Positions 17,817 to 26,623 of a stretch of DNA of 64,000 nucleotides are shown in pieces (the stretch's first letter is position 1; each line of letters opens with the position of its first letter). The translations under genes were made by a program, and so were the position numbers. This DNA is from Streptomyces sp. RKAG293 (lineage in GTDB: Bacteria > Actinomycetota > Actinomycetes > Streptomycetales > Streptomycetaceae). The notes under the pieces were generated by a model. The model was given only the letters and a program-made list of their open reading frames with translations, was not told the DNA's origin and made no database searches. The stretch spans positions 1,866,501 through 1,930,500 of the forward strand of contig NZ_JAJOZB010000001.1 of the NCBI RefSeq assembly GCF_023701745.1, read 5' to 3'.

Positions 17817-19052
17817 ATAGGGATGGCCCTTACGGCCTCCCGCCGCCCCCCGACCGACCCCTCTCTCACCCAGCTGCGCGTCGCCCTCACCACGTTCTTC
17901 GCCCTCGACGGCTTCATCTTCGCGGGCTGGGTGGTCCGCATTCCGGCCATCAAGGCGCAAGTGGGCGCCTCCGCCAGCGAGCTGGGCCTCGCCCTGCTCG
18001 GTGTCTCGGCGGGCGCCGTGGCCACGATGGTGCTGACCGGCGGGCTCTGCCGCCGCTTCGGCAGCCGCCGGATCACGGTCGTGACCGGCGTGCTGATGTC
18101 CCTGAGCATCGCACTGCCACCGCTCACCCATTCGGCGCTCGCCCTCGGCCTGGTGCTGCTGGCGTTCGGCGCGGCCTACGGCGGGATGAACGTCGCCATC
18201 AACAGCGCCGCCGTCGACCTGGTGGCGGCGCTGCGCCGTCCGGTGATGTCCGGATTCCATGCCGCGTACAGCCTCGGCGGGCTGCTCGGCGCCGCCCTCG
18301 GCGGACTGCTGGCCCCGCATCTGTCGCCCACCACCCATCTGCTGCTGCTCACCCCGGTCGGTCTGCTGGTCGCCGCCGTCGCCGGCCGGACGCTCCTGAC
18401 GCAGCGGATCACCCCGCCGGCGGACGACCGGCCGGGCCGCGGCGGATCCGCGGGACCGGCCGCCGAGGGGACGGCCGGCGCCGCGCCGACCGTGCAGCGG
18501 ACCGGCCTGCTGGTGGCCGTCTTCGGCCTGATCGCGCTGTGCACCGCCTACGGCGAGGGAGCGCTCGCGGAGTGGGGGCCGCTGCACATCCAGCAGGACC
18601 TCGGCGGCGGCCAGGGCATCGCCGCGGCCGGCTACGCTGCCGTCGCGAGCGCGATGGCGCTCGGGCGGCTGTCCGGGACGGCGCTGCTGGAACGCCTCGG
18701 CCAGACCCGGGCGCTGGTGCTCGGCGGGCTGACCGCCGCTGCGGGCATGCTGCTCGGCGCGCTCGCCCCGTCCGTCTGGCTCGCCCTCACCGGCTTCGCC
18801 GTGACCGGTCTCGGCCTGGCCAATCTGTTCCCGGTCGCCATCGCCCGCGCGGGCGAACTCGCCGGACCCAGCGGCGTCGCGGCGGCCTCCACCCTCGGCT
18901 ACGGCGGGATGCTCCTCGGCCCGCCCTCCATCGGCTTCCTGGCCGACGCCTTCGGACTGCCGACCGCGCTGACCACGGTGGCGCTGCTGGCCGCGACCGC
19001 GTCCGCCATCGCCTACGCCGTACGGAACCTGGGCGCCCGTACGAGCCCCTGA
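17799..19052 (+). CDS. MFS transporter, 12 TM
   Basis: Major facilitator of 417 residues from GTG 17799; an ATG at 17823 gives 409. The GTG is preferred because a well-spaced -10 box ends 6 nt upstream and the ATG has no ribosome site, but the first codons (CTA, AAA, ATA) are unusual for this genome. About 12 TM helices; motif-A-like GLCRRFGSRRITVV lies after TM2 and a hydrophilic loop (about 215-240) in the middle. Divergent from the ROK regulator. ROK control suggests a sugar or sugar-derivative substrate, but sequence alone fits a drug/sugar antiporter of the YbjJ type. Confidence 0.85.
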   Translation: MPTLNKIGMALTASRRPPTDPSLTQLRVALTTFFALDGFIFAGWVVRIPAIKAQVGASASELGLALLGVSAGAVATMVLTGGLCRRFGSRRITVVTGVLMSLSIALPPLTHSALALGLVLLAFGAAYGGMNVAINSAAVDLVAALRRPVMSGFHAAYSLGGLLGAALGGLLAPHLSPTTHLLLLTPVGLLVAAVAGRTLLTQRITPPADDRPGRGGSAGPAAEGTAGAAPTVQRTGLLVAVFGLIALCTAYGEGALAEWGPLHIQQDLGGGQGIAAAGYAAVASAMALGRLSGTALLERLGQTRALVLGGLTAAAGMLLGALAPSVWLALTGFAVTGLGLANLFPVAIARAGELAGPSGVAAASTLGYGGMLLGPPSIGFLADAFGLPTALTTVALLAATASAIAYAVRNLGARTSP

Positions 19053-19194
19053 CGGCCCGGAGCTGGTACCTGTGTCGGGCGTGCGGTCCGGGCCGCTCCG
19101 GCTCCGGCGCGGGTCGGCGCGGTGCCGCCCGGACCTGCCAGGCCGGTGCCGTACGGCCGTGCCACGCGCCGTGGCGGGATGCCACAATCCCGCC

Positions 19195-19938
19195 ATGGAG
19201 ACGGTTGAGTTCATCGAGATCCTGCGCCGGAACGGAACGCTGCTCGCCGATGCGGCCGAGCGGGCCGGCCTGGACGCACCGGTGCCGCCCTGCCCCGACT
19301 GGCAGGTGCGCGACCTCGTACAGCACACCGGAATCGTCCATCGCTGGGCGACCGGATTCATCGTCGAAGGCCGGGAGGAACCCGCGCCGATCGAGGGCAA
19401 GGTGCCGGACGACGGCGCGCTGCTCGACTGGTACCGCGAGGCGCACGCCGACCTCGTGGCCGCGCTCACCGCCGCCCCGGCGGATCTGCGGTGCTGGCAC
19501 TTCTTCACCGCCCCCTCGCCGCTGGAGTTCTGGGCGCGGCGCCAGGCGCACGAGACGGCCGTCCACCGGGTGGACGCCGAGGCCGCGCTCGGTGTCGGCC
19601 CTTCCCCCGTGACCACGGCCTTCGCCGCCGACGGCGTGGACGAGCTGCTGGCCGGATTCCACACCCGTCCCCGCAGCCGGGTCCGCAGCGAACCGCCGCG
19701 CACCCTGCGCGTCCGGGCGGTGGACGCGCCCGCCGGCACGGGTGACTGGCTGGTCCGGCTCTCCCAGGAGGCCCCGCGGGTGGAGCGCGGGGCGCCGGGC
19801 GCGGCCGACTGCACGGTGAGCGGATCCGCCGCCGACCTCTACCTCGCGCTGTGGAACCGCGGACCGTACGACGGGCTCGACGTTTCCGGGGACGCGGAAC
19901 TGGTGGAGCTGTGGCGGCGGGTCTCCCCCATCACGTGA
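19195..19938 (+). CDS. Maleylpyruvate isomerase-family mycothiol-dependent protein
   Basis: DinB/MDMPI-fold protein of 247 residues. The N-terminal helical bundle carries PPCPDWQVRDLVQHTG (31-46) and candidate metal ligands H49 (IVHRW), H119/E120 and H124 (AHETAVHR). A C-terminal MDMPI/SCP-like domain (about 155-245) follows, ending with DLYLALWNR. These enzymes are zinc proteins that may use mycothiol as a cofactor. Start choice: CACAAT (19183-19188) is 6 nt before the ATG and there is no ribosome site, so probably leaderless. It stands alone, converging on the photolyase. Substrate unknown. Confidence 0.85.
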   Translation: METVEFIEILRRNGTLLADAAERAGLDAPVPPCPDWQVRDLVQHTGIVHRWATGFIVEGREEPAPIEGKVPDDGALLDWYREAHADLVAALTAAPADLRCWHFFTAPSPLEFWARRQAHETAVHRVDAEAALGVGPSPVTTAFAADGVDELLAGFHTRPRSRVRSEPPRTLRVRAVDAPAGTGDWLVRLSQEAPRVERGAPGAADCTVSGSAADLYLALWNRGPYDGLDVSGDAELVELWRRVSPIT

Positions 19939-19965
19939 GGCGCTTCGGTGCGCGGGCCCGGTGGT

Positions 19966-21336
19966 TCAGTCGTCGAGACCCCGGGCCCGGCGGAAGCGGG
20001 CGGCGGCGACGTCGAGGTCGACGATCGGTTCCGGGTACTCCAGGGCGGCGCGTTCGGCCGCGGGCAGCCGCCAGGGCCGGTGGACCGCACCGCCTGGGAT
20101 GCCCGCCAGCTCCGGAACGTAGCGGCGTACGTAGCTGCCGTCCGGGTCGAAGCGCTTGGCCTGGGTGAGCGGGTTCAGCACGCGGTTGGGGCGGGTGTCG
20201 GTGCCGGTGCCCGCCGCCCACTGCCAGTTGAGCTGGTTGTTCGCCACATCCGCGTCGACCAGCAGCTCCTGGAAGTGCCGGGCGCCGGTCCGCCAGTCGG
20301 CGTAGAGCGTCTTGGTGAGGAAGCTCGCGGCCAGCAGCCGTGCCCGGTTGTGCATCCAGCCCTCCTGCTGGAGCTGGCGCATCGCGGCGTCCACGATCGG
20401 ATAGCCGGTGCGGCCCGCGCGCCAGGCGTCGATCTCGTCCGCGTCGGCGCGCCAGTGGTCGCCACGGGTCCGGTAGTCGCGGTGTGAGGCGGCGGGGCGG
20501 GCGGCCAGCACCTGGTGGTGGAAGTCCCGCCAGGCCAGCTGCCGTACGAAGGCGTCCGCGCCCGCGCCGCCGAGGGCCGTCGCCCGGTGCACCAGTTCGG
20601 CGGCCGACAGGCAGCCGAAGTGCAGATACGGCGAGAGCCGCGAGGTGAGGTCGCCCGGCAGGTCGTCGTGCCCGTCGGCGTACCCCTCCAGCGGGCCGTC
20701 CAGCCAGCGGCCGAGCCGCCGGCGGGCCGCCGTCTCGCCGCCCTCGGGCAGCGTGGGCGACGGTGTACCGCCGGCCAGCGACGAGGGCGACGGCAGCGAT
20801 CCGTACCGGACCCGCGCGCCGGGAATCCGCCGTGGCGCGGGCAGCGGTTCGCGGACGCCCTGCTCCGCCCAGCGTCGGAAGTACGGGGTGAAGACGGCGT
20901 AGTGGTCCTTGCCCTGCGGCGTCACGGCGCCCGGGGCGACGGCGGTCACCACCGCCTCGTGCACCACCAGGAGGCGGCCGTCGAGTTCCAGGGCGCGGCG
21001 CAGCCGCTCCTCCCGGCGCTGGGCGTAGCCGCTGACGCCGGCCGCGATGTGCACCTGCGCCGCGCCGGCCTCCGCGGCCACCGCGCGGACCTGTTCGGTG
21101 ACGTCGCCGGTGCGCAGGGCCAACCGGGCCCCGGTGCGGCGCAGCCGGGCGTCGAGGTCGGCGAGGCAGCCGGCCAGGAAAGCGGCGCGGTTGGGGGTGG
21201 GAAAACCGGTGTCGCGGATCGCGTGGTCCACGACGAAGAGCGGGACGACCTGGGCGGCCGAGCCCAACGCGCCGCGGAGCGAGGGGTTGTCGTGCAGCCG
21301 GAGGTCGCTGGTGAACAGCGCGATGGAGACGGACAT
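19966..21336 (-). CDS. phr: Deoxyribodipyrimidine photolyase, class I
   Basis: Light-driven DNA repair enzyme of 456 residues that reverses cyclobutane pyrimidine dimers. An N-terminal antenna-chromophore domain begins IALFTSDLRLHDNPSL (about 4-19). The C-terminal FAD domain carries SPYLHFGCLSA, WMHNRARLLAASFLTK, NNQLNWQWAAGTGTD and the NPLTQAKRFDP stretch, all characteristic of photolyases rather than plant cryptochromes. The start ATG at 21336 places the family core at the N-terminus; the frame runs open to 21402. It stands alone between a mycothiol-type enzyme and marR. Confidence 0.92.
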   Translation of the reverse strand: MSVSIALFTSDLRLHDNPSLRGALGSAAQVVPLFVVDHAIRDTGFPTPNRAAFLAGCLADLDARLRRTGARLALRTGDVTEQVRAVAAEAGAAQVHIAAGVSGYAQRREERLRRALELDGRLLVVHEAVVTAVAPGAVTPQGKDHYAVFTPYFRRWAEQGVREPLPAPRRIPGARVRYGSLPSPSSLAGGTPSPTLPEGGETAARRRLGRWLDGPLEGYADGHDDLPGDLTSRLSPYLHFGCLSAAELVHRATALGGAGADAFVRQLAWRDFHHQVLAARPAASHRDYRTRGDHWRADADEIDAWRAGRTGYPIVDAAMRQLQQEGWMHNRARLLAASFLTKTLYADWRTGARHFQELLVDADVANNQLNWQWAAGTGTDTRPNRVLNPLTQAKRFDPDGSYVRRYVPELAGIPGGAVHRPWRLPAAERAALEYPEPIVDLDVAAARFRRARGLDD

Positions 21337-21418
21337 ACCGCCAACAGCTACCGACCCCGGCGGCCTCCGGCCGGGCGACACGCGGAGGGCACGGTCACGC
21401 ACTACTCGAAGGAGACGG

Positions 21419-21814
21419 TCACGCGGTGCCGAGCATGCGCTCCAGGACGGCGCGCTGGCCGGGCCGGGCCACGTCGTACCGGGTGCGCCCCAGGTCGGTG
21501 ATCCCGACCCGTACGCCGCGCCGGTCCTCGTCGCAGATCCCGCGGTTGACCAGGCCGTCCTTCTCGAGCCGGGCCACCAGCCGGGACAGCGCGCTCTGGC
21601 TCAGATGGACCCGGTCGGCCAGTTCCTGGACGCGGAAGGTGCAGCCGCCGTCCGCCGGATCCCCGCCGGCGAGTACGTCGAGGACCTCGAAATCGCTGGC
21701 CCCCAGACCGTGCTGATGCAGCTCACGGTCGAGTTCGCACGCCGTACGCGCGTGGACGGCGAGGATCGCCCGCCATTGCTCCACGAGCGCTCGCTCACCT
21801 TTTTCACCGGTCAT
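21419..21814 (-). CDS. MarR-family transcriptional regulator
   Basis: Winged-helix repressor of 131 residues. The recognition region is ELADRVHLSQSALSRLVARL (about 69-88), followed by the wing DEDRRGVRVGIT. Start choice: the ATG at 21814 follows -10 box TACCGT (21826-21821, minus) by 6 nt, so it is leaderless; the frame continues to 21886, but that part is the operator region. It is divergent from a 14-TM exporter, the classic MarR arrangement. It probably represses both, with release by an exported compound. Confidence 0.92.
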   Translation of the reverse strand: MTGEKGERALVEQWRAILAVHARTACELDRELHQHGLGASDFEVLDVLAGGDPADGGCTFRVQELADRVHLSQSALSRLVARLEKDGLVNRGICDEDRRGVRVGITDLGRTRYDVARPGQRAVLERMLGTA

Positions 21815-21844
21815 CTCTAGACGGTAGCAGAAAAACGACGCTAG

Positions 21845-21893
21845 ATGCGCAAGCATTAAATGCACTTGCATTGGATGCATGCGCATGTAGTCT
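21845..21893. promoter_or_regulatory. Three phased MarR operators within the exporter promoter
   Basis: ATGC-N4-GCAT occurs three times at 21845-21856, 21860-21871 and 21875-21886, each exactly 15 bp after the last. The middle copy is part of a longer palindrome, AATGCACTTGCATT (21859-21872). The exporter's -35 TTGCAT (21866-21871) lies in copy 2, the 16-bp spacer in copy 3, and its -10 TAGTCT is at 21888-21893, 7 nt before ATG 21901. Confidence 0.7.
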
Positions 21894-21900
21894 GCTCCGC

Positions 21901-23454
21901 ATGACCTCTCCGTCCTCCACCGTCCGCGCTACCGAAGCGAGTTGGAACGCCCGCCAGTGGGGCACCCTGCTGGTGCTCTGCGCGGCGCTGTTCCTCGACG
22001 CGCTCGATGTATCGATGGTGGGCGTCGCCCTCCCCTCGATCGCCCACGACCTCGACCTCACCACCGCCTCGCTCCAGTGGATCGTCAGCGGCTACATCCT
22101 CGGCTACGGCGGCCTGCTGCTGCTCGGCGGCCGCGCCGCCGACCTGCTCGGACGCCGCCGGGTCTTCCTGATCGCGCTCGGCGTCTTCGCCGGCGCCTCG
22201 CTGCTGGCCGGCGTCGTCGACTCCGGCGAGCTGCTCATCGCCACCCGGTTCATCAAGGGTCTGAGCGCCGCGTTCACCGCGCCCGCCGGACTGTCGATCA
22301 TCACCACCTCGTTCGCCGAGGGCCCGATCCGCAACCGGGCGCTCACCATCTACGCCTCCTGCGGCGCGACCGGCTTCTCGATGGGCCTGGTGCTCTCCGG
22401 GCTGCTCACCGAGGTGGGCTGGCGCTGGACGATGCTGCTGCCCGCGCCGGTCGCCCTGATCGCCCTCGCCATCGGCCTCAAGCTCATCCCCAAGAGCACC
22501 CGCGAGAGCGGTGCGGGACGCGGCTACGACCTGCCCGGCGCGCTGACCGGCACCGCCGCGATGCTGCTGCTCGTCTACACCGTCGTCGAAGCAGGACAGA
22601 CCGGCTGGGGCTCGGCCCGCACCCTGGTGTCGTTCGCCGTCGTCGCCGTACTGCTGGCCGGCTTCATCGCGATCGAACGGCGCTCCGCGCACCCGCTGAT
22701 CCGGCTCGGCATCCTGCGCTCCCCCAACCAGATACGCGCCAACCTGGGCGGCGCCACCTTCATGGGGTCGTACATCGGCTTCCAGTTCCTCGTCACCCAG
22801 TACATGCAGTCCCTGCTCGGCTGGTCGGCGCTGCACACCGCACTCGCCTTCCTGCCGGCCGGCGCGCTGGTCGCCGTCGCCTCGCCCCGGATGGGGCCGG
22901 TGGTCGACCGGTTCGGCACCCCGCGGGTGATCACGGCGGGCTTCGCCTCGCTCGTCCTCGGCTATGTGCTCTTCCTGCGGGTCGACCTGTCACCGGACTA
23001 CGCCCTCGACATCCTGCCGTCGATGCTGCTGCTCGGCACCGCCTTCACCCTGGCCTACTCGTCGCTCAACATCCAGGCCACCAACGGGGTCCGCGACCAT
23101 GAGCAGGGCATGGTCTCCGGTCTGCTCAACAGCTCGTTCCAGGTGGGCGGGGCGATCTTCCTGGCCATCGTGACCGCGGTGGTCACGTCGAGCGGCACCG
23201 GGTCCCCCAGTACGCCGCAGGCGGTCCTGGACACCTACCGGCCGGGGCTCGTGGTCGTCACCCTCATCGGGGTGGCGGGGCTGCTGATCACCGTCACCGG
23301 GCTGCGCAAGCGCCGTCCGGCCCACGAGATCGTCGTCGCGACGTCCGTCCCGTCGGCCTCGTCCATCGCATCGGACCCTTCCGTCGCGTCCGTCGCGTCC
23401 GCCGGTGTGCTCGCGGCGGAGACCGACGCGCAGCCGGTGGCGGTGCGCGACTGA
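21901..23454 (+). CDS. DHA2-family MFS drug exporter (14 TM)
   Basis: Proton-coupled efflux pump of 517 residues with about 14 TM helices. Typical DHA2 motifs are LDALDVSMVGVALPSIAHDL (TM1), GGRAADLLGRRRVF (motif A) and the antiporter motif C region GATGFSMGLVLSGLL. It ends in a Ser/Ala/Val-rich cytoplasmic tail with repeated SVAS units (about 485-510). Divergent from marR with three operators in its promoter. TAGTCT 7 nt before the ATG and no ribosome site indicate a leaderless message. Substrate unknown. Confidence 0.92.
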   Translation: MTSPSSTVRATEASWNARQWGTLLVLCAALFLDALDVSMVGVALPSIAHDLDLTTASLQWIVSGYILGYGGLLLLGGRAADLLGRRRVFLIALGVFAGASLLAGVVDSGELLIATRFIKGLSAAFTAPAGLSIITTSFAEGPIRNRALTIYASCGATGFSMGLVLSGLLTEVGWRWTMLLPAPVALIALAIGLKLIPKSTRESGAGRGYDLPGALTGTAAMLLLVYTVVEAGQTGWGSARTLVSFAVVAVLLAGFIAIERRSAHPLIRLGILRSPNQIRANLGGATFMGSYIGFQFLVTQYMQSLLGWSALHTALAFLPAGALVAVASPRMGPVVDRFGTPRVITAGFASLVLGYVLFLRVDLSPDYALDILPSMLLLGTAFTLAYSSLNIQATNGVRDHEQGMVSGLLNSSFQVGGAIFLAIVTAVVTSSGTGSPSTPQAVLDTYRPGLVVVTLIGVAGLLITVTGLRKRRPAHEIVVATSVPSASSIASDPSVASVASAGVLAAETDAQPVAVRD

Positions 23455-23491
23455 CCGACCGGTCCGCCGTACCACCCGGGATCCGACCAGC

Positions 23492-23530
23492 GTCCGGTCC
23501 CGCGCCACCAGGGAGGGCGCGGGGCCGGAC
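23492..23530. terminator. Terminator after the exporter gene
   Basis: A 15-bp stem (23492-23506 with 23516-23530, one G-U pair) and a 9-nt loop, 37 nt past the exporter stop. Confidence 0.65.
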
Positions 23531-23601
23531 GTCTCCCGGGGCGCGGGAGCGTTTGCCGGACCGACGGATTGTGCCGCCGGTCCCAGGGGAAGGGTGTTCC
23601 T

Positions 23602-23880
23602 ATGCGCAGGACTCGTACACAGGCCGAACGGGACGCGACCACCGTCGAGATGATGTACGCGGCGGCGGCCGGAACGGTCTTCGCCGCGATCGCCTTCGCC
23701 CTGGTGGTGAGCCCGGTGCTCGCCGGGCGGGTGCACGGGGACGCCCGGCACAGCTGGGTGACCGCGGCCGTCGCCGTGGCGGTGGTGACCTTCTGCGGCA
23801 CGGTGGCCGGCGTCCTGCAGCGCCACGAGAACCGCACGAGCGCGGCGCGGGACGTACCGGGCCGCGGAGAACCCCGCTGA
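23602..23880 (+). CDS. Small two-TM membrane protein (DUF6332-like)
   Basis: Protein of 92 residues. A charged start (MRRTRTQAERDATTVEMMYA) is followed by TM1 (about 20-41) and TM2 (about 52-72), then a hydrophilic Arg-rich tail. The beginning RTQAERDATTVE resembles the Streptomyces DUF6332 family as I remember it; this was not checked. Start choice: ATG 23602 with a strong AGGGGAAGGG site 7 nt upstream. It converges on the two-component system. Function unknown. Confidence 0.75.
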   Translation: MRRTRTQAERDATTVEMMYAAAAGTVFAAIAFALVVSPVLAGRVHGDARHSWVTAAVAVAVVTFCGTVAGVLQRHENRTSAARDVPGRGEPR

Positions 23881-23923
23881 GCCGGCTTGATGCGAACCCA
23901 GGCCGGGTGCCGGTCCCCTTCGG

Positions 23924-24589
23924 TCAGCCGAGCCAGCCCGGGCGTACCAGCCCGGACTCATAGGCCAGGACGACGAGTTGGGCCCGGTCGCGGGCAGCGA
24001 GCTTGATCATGGCGCGGCTGACATGGGTCTTGGCGGTGAGCGGGCTGACGACGAGTCTGCGGGCGATCTCCTCGTTCGACAGGCCGATGCCCACCAGCGC
24101 CATCACCTCGCGTTCGCGGTCGGTGAGGTGTTCCAGGCCCGCGACGGTCGTCGGCTCCTTCGACCGGGCCGCGAACTCCGCGATCAGCCGGCGGGTCACG
24201 CCCGGCGAGAGGAGGGCGTCGCCCTCGACCACCGCCCGGACCGCCCGCAGCAGTTCCGCCGGCTCGGTGTCCTTGACCAGGAAGCCGGAGGCCCCGGCGC
24301 GGATCGCCTCGAAGACGTACTCGTCCAGCTCGAACGTGGTCAGTATGACCACCTTGACGCCGGCCAGCGCCGGATCCTCGGTGATGTGCCGGGTGGCCGC
24401 CAGACCGTCCATCCGCGGCATGCGGATGTCCATCAGGACGGCGTCCGGGGTGAGTTCGCGCACCAGCCGCAGCGCCGCCTCCCCGTCGTCGGCCTCGCCT
24501 ACCACCTCGATATCGCTCTGGGCGTCGAGCAGCGCCCGGAAGCCGGCCCTCACCAGGACCTGGTCGTCGGCAAGCAGTACGCGGATCAT
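23924..24589 (-). CDS. NarL/LuxR-type response regulator
   Basis: Two-component response regulator of 221 residues. The receiver domain (1-120) has phospho-acceptor Asp54 in VLMDIRMPRMDG, acidic residues D8/D9 and a conserved Lys near 105 (VKDTEP). A LuxR helix-turn-helix follows (about 155-210, LTDREREVMALVGIGLSNEEIA). The start overlaps the kinase stop by 4 bp, so the pair is one unit. Target genes are not evident from position. Confidence 0.93.
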   Translation of the reverse strand: MIRVLLADDQVLVRAGFRALLDAQSDIEVVGEADDGEAALRLVRELTPDAVLMDIRMPRMDGLAATRHITEDPALAGVKVVILTTFELDEYVFEAIRAGASGFLVKDTEPAELLRAVRAVVEGDALLSPGVTRRLIAEFAARSKEPTTVAGLEHLTDREREVMALVGIGLSNEEIARRLVVSPLTAKTHVSRAMIKLAARDRAQLVVLAYESGLVRPGWLG

Positions 24590-25806
24590 CGGCCCTCTTC
24601 CTCGGTGGCGCCCGCCACGGTACCGGCCGCACCGGACGGCAGCCGCGCCAGCACGCGGAAGCCGCCGCCGGGGCGCGGTCCGGTCTCGACCGTGCCGCCC
24701 AGCGCCGCGGCCCGTTCCCGCATGCCGAGCAGGCCGTTGCCGCCACCGCTCCCGTCGCCCTCGGGCCGCTGCGACGAGGGTCCGTCGTCGTCCACGCTCA
24801 GTTCGACGCCCTCCGGCCCGTATCCGAGGCGGACGCGCGCGGTGCGGGAGCCGGAGTGCCGGACGATGTTGGTCAGCGCCTCCTGGATGATGCGGAAGGC
24901 GGCGAGGTCCGCGCCGGGCGGCAGCGGGAAGCGGGCTCCGGCGGTGGTGATGTCCACCTTCAGGCCGGCGCCTGCGGCCTGTTCTGCGAGTTCGGGCAGC
25001 CGGTCCAGGCCGGGAGCGGGCGACCGCGGCGCGTCACCCGGTGCGCGCAGGGTGCTGAGCACCTGCCGCACCTCGCCGAGCGCCTCCTTGCTGGCGGCTT
25101 TGATGGTGGTCAGCGCCGTACGGGCCTGCTCGGGGTGGTCGTCCATGAGCGCGAGGGCTACGCCCGCCTGCACATTGATCACCGAGATGCTGTGCGCGAG
25201 GACGTCGTGCAGCTCCCGGGCGATCCGCAGCCGCTCCTCGTCGGCGCGCCGGTTCTCCGCCTCCTCGCGCTCCCGCCGCTCGCGCGCGATCCGCTCCCGG
25301 CGGGACCGGAACAGCTCGGCGCCGGCCAGGACGGCCAGCAGCCAGGCGGCGATGCCGGACGCGGCCATCCAGGACGAGGGTCCGTCGCCCTCCGGCGGCA
25401 GCCAGCGGTACAGCCACTGGCCGACCAGCAGTTCCCCGGCGTAGACCACACCGGCGATGATCAGCACGGCGCGGCGGCGGCCCGCTCCGATGGCGGCGAA
25501 GAAGGCCACGACCACGCTGAGGAAGACCGGCCCGTACGGGTAGCCGAGCGCGAGATACGCGCCGGCGACGGCGGCGGTTCCGGCGGCGACGAACACCGGC
25601 TGGCGGTGGCGCAGCGGCAGCAGCGCCGGTCCTGCCAGCAGCAGTACGTAGGCGAGCGCGTCCAGGTGCACGCGGCCCGTCTGGTTCCGCGCCGCTCCGT
25701 TGGAGCCGACGAGCTGCGCGACCGCCACGGCGATCGAGGAGATCCAGGGGTAGCGGGTGGCGATGCCACGGAACCGGGATGCCCGGGGCGACTCCTGGTC
25801 TGTCAT
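24586..25806 (-). CDS. NarL-family sensor histidine kinase
   Basis: Membrane histidine kinase of 406 residues. About four to five TM helices in the first 165 residues, with little extracellular sequence, suggest sensing within the membrane. An Arg/Glu-rich coiled linker (168-190) follows, then HisKA_3 with His200 in IARELHDVLAHSIS, and a HATPase domain ending in the G box GGGNGLLGMRERA. TAGCGT (25818-25813, minus strand) lies 6 nt before the ATG, so the message is probably leaderless. Partner of the response regulator just downstream. Signal unknown. Confidence 0.92.
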   Translation of the reverse strand: MTDQESPRASRFRGIATRYPWISSIAVAVAQLVGSNGAARNQTGRVHLDALAYVLLLAGPALLPLRHRQPVFVAAGTAAVAGAYLALGYPYGPVFLSVVVAFFAAIGAGRRRAVLIIAGVVYAGELLVGQWLYRWLPPEGDGPSSWMAASGIAAWLLAVLAGAELFRSRRERIARERREREEAENRRADEERLRIARELHDVLAHSISVINVQAGVALALMDDHPEQARTALTTIKAASKEALGEVRQVLSTLRAPGDAPRSPAPGLDRLPELAEQAAGAGLKVDITTAGARFPLPPGADLAAFRIIQEALTNIVRHSGSRTARVRLGYGPEGVELSVDDDGPSSQRPEGDGSGGGNGLLGMRERAAALGGTVETGPRPGGGFRVLARLPSGAAGTVAGATEEEGR

Positions 25807-25864
25807 GCCGCAACGCTAGACCGGCGGCCCGGTGGCCGTCGTCCGCTGTCGGTGGTCATCGTGT

Positions 25865-26584
25865 CTACTCCGCCGGGAGTACACCGGCGGGCGACAGCCC
25901 GACCTGGCCGGCCAGCGCGCCCACGGCCTGGTCGAAGAACGCGCCGCGGGCCTCCAGCACGCGGTTGAACTGGCCGAAGAGCTCGAAGCTCAGCAGTCCG
26001 AAGAGCTGTGCCCAGCTGCTGACCAGCGCGGCGACGACCGGGATGGGGAGCTCGGGGCCCAGCTCCGCCGCCAGCCGGGCGGCGTCCGCCCTGACCGGCG
26101 CGGCCAGCGGCGATCCGGGGGGCGTGCCCAGGGTGCCGGCCGCGTGTGCCTGCCGCACTACGGCGACCAGCGTGAGCGGAACGCGGGAGGCGGGGCCCAC
26201 GGTGTCCATCGGGGCGATGTAGCCGGGCACCGGCGAGCCGTAGATGAGGGCGTACTCGTGCGGGCGCACCAGGGCCCAGTCGCGCACCGAGCGGCAGACC
26301 GCGACCCAGCGCGCGTGCGGGGCGTCGCCGGCCGTGCGGGCGAGGGCGGCCTCGGCCTCCGCCCCCATGGCGTCGTACGCGTCGATGATGAGCGCGGTGA
26401 GCAGCTCGTCCCGGCTCGGGAAGTAGCGGTAGAGGGCCGAGGAGACCATGCCCAGCTCGCGCGCCACCGCACGCAGGGAGAGACGGGACGCACCCTCGGC
26501 GGCCAGCTGCCGTCTCGCTTCTTCCTTTATGGCGGCGGTTACTTCGATTCGGGCCCGTTCCCTGGCTCCGCGGATCACACTCAT
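25865..26584 (-). CDS. TetR-family regulator with WHG-type C-terminal domain
   Basis: Repressor of 239 residues. A TetR helix-turn-helix lies at about 10-56 (LSLRAVARELGMVSSALYRYF), followed by a helical ligand domain with WVAVCRSVRDWALVRPHEYA, typical of the WHG subclass. Start: the ATG at 26584 places the helix-turn-helix at the usual distance; the frame is open to 26875 but upstream is operator DNA. It is divergent from the Ddn-like gene, and two matching palindromes lie between them, so it probably represses that gene and itself. Confidence 0.9.
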   Translation of the reverse strand: MSVIRGARERARIEVTAAIKEEARRQLAAEGASRLSLRAVARELGMVSSALYRYFPSRDELLTALIIDAYDAMGAEAEAALARTAGDAPHARWVAVCRSVRDWALVRPHEYALIYGSPVPGYIAPMDTVGPASRVPLTLVAVVRQAHAAGTLGTPPGSPLAAPVRADAARLAAELGPELPIPVVAALVSSWAQLFGLLSFELFGQFNRVLEARGAFFDQAVGALAGQVGLSPAGVLPAE

Positions 26585-26623
26585 GTCGTCCAGTCTGCCA
26601 TCTTCCGGAGCATCGGCCAACAA

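Noticed and set aside
19966..21336. Cryptochrome instead of photolyase
   Set aside because: FAD-domain segments and length fit a class I photolyase; no C-terminal extension or cryptochrome-specific feature was seen.
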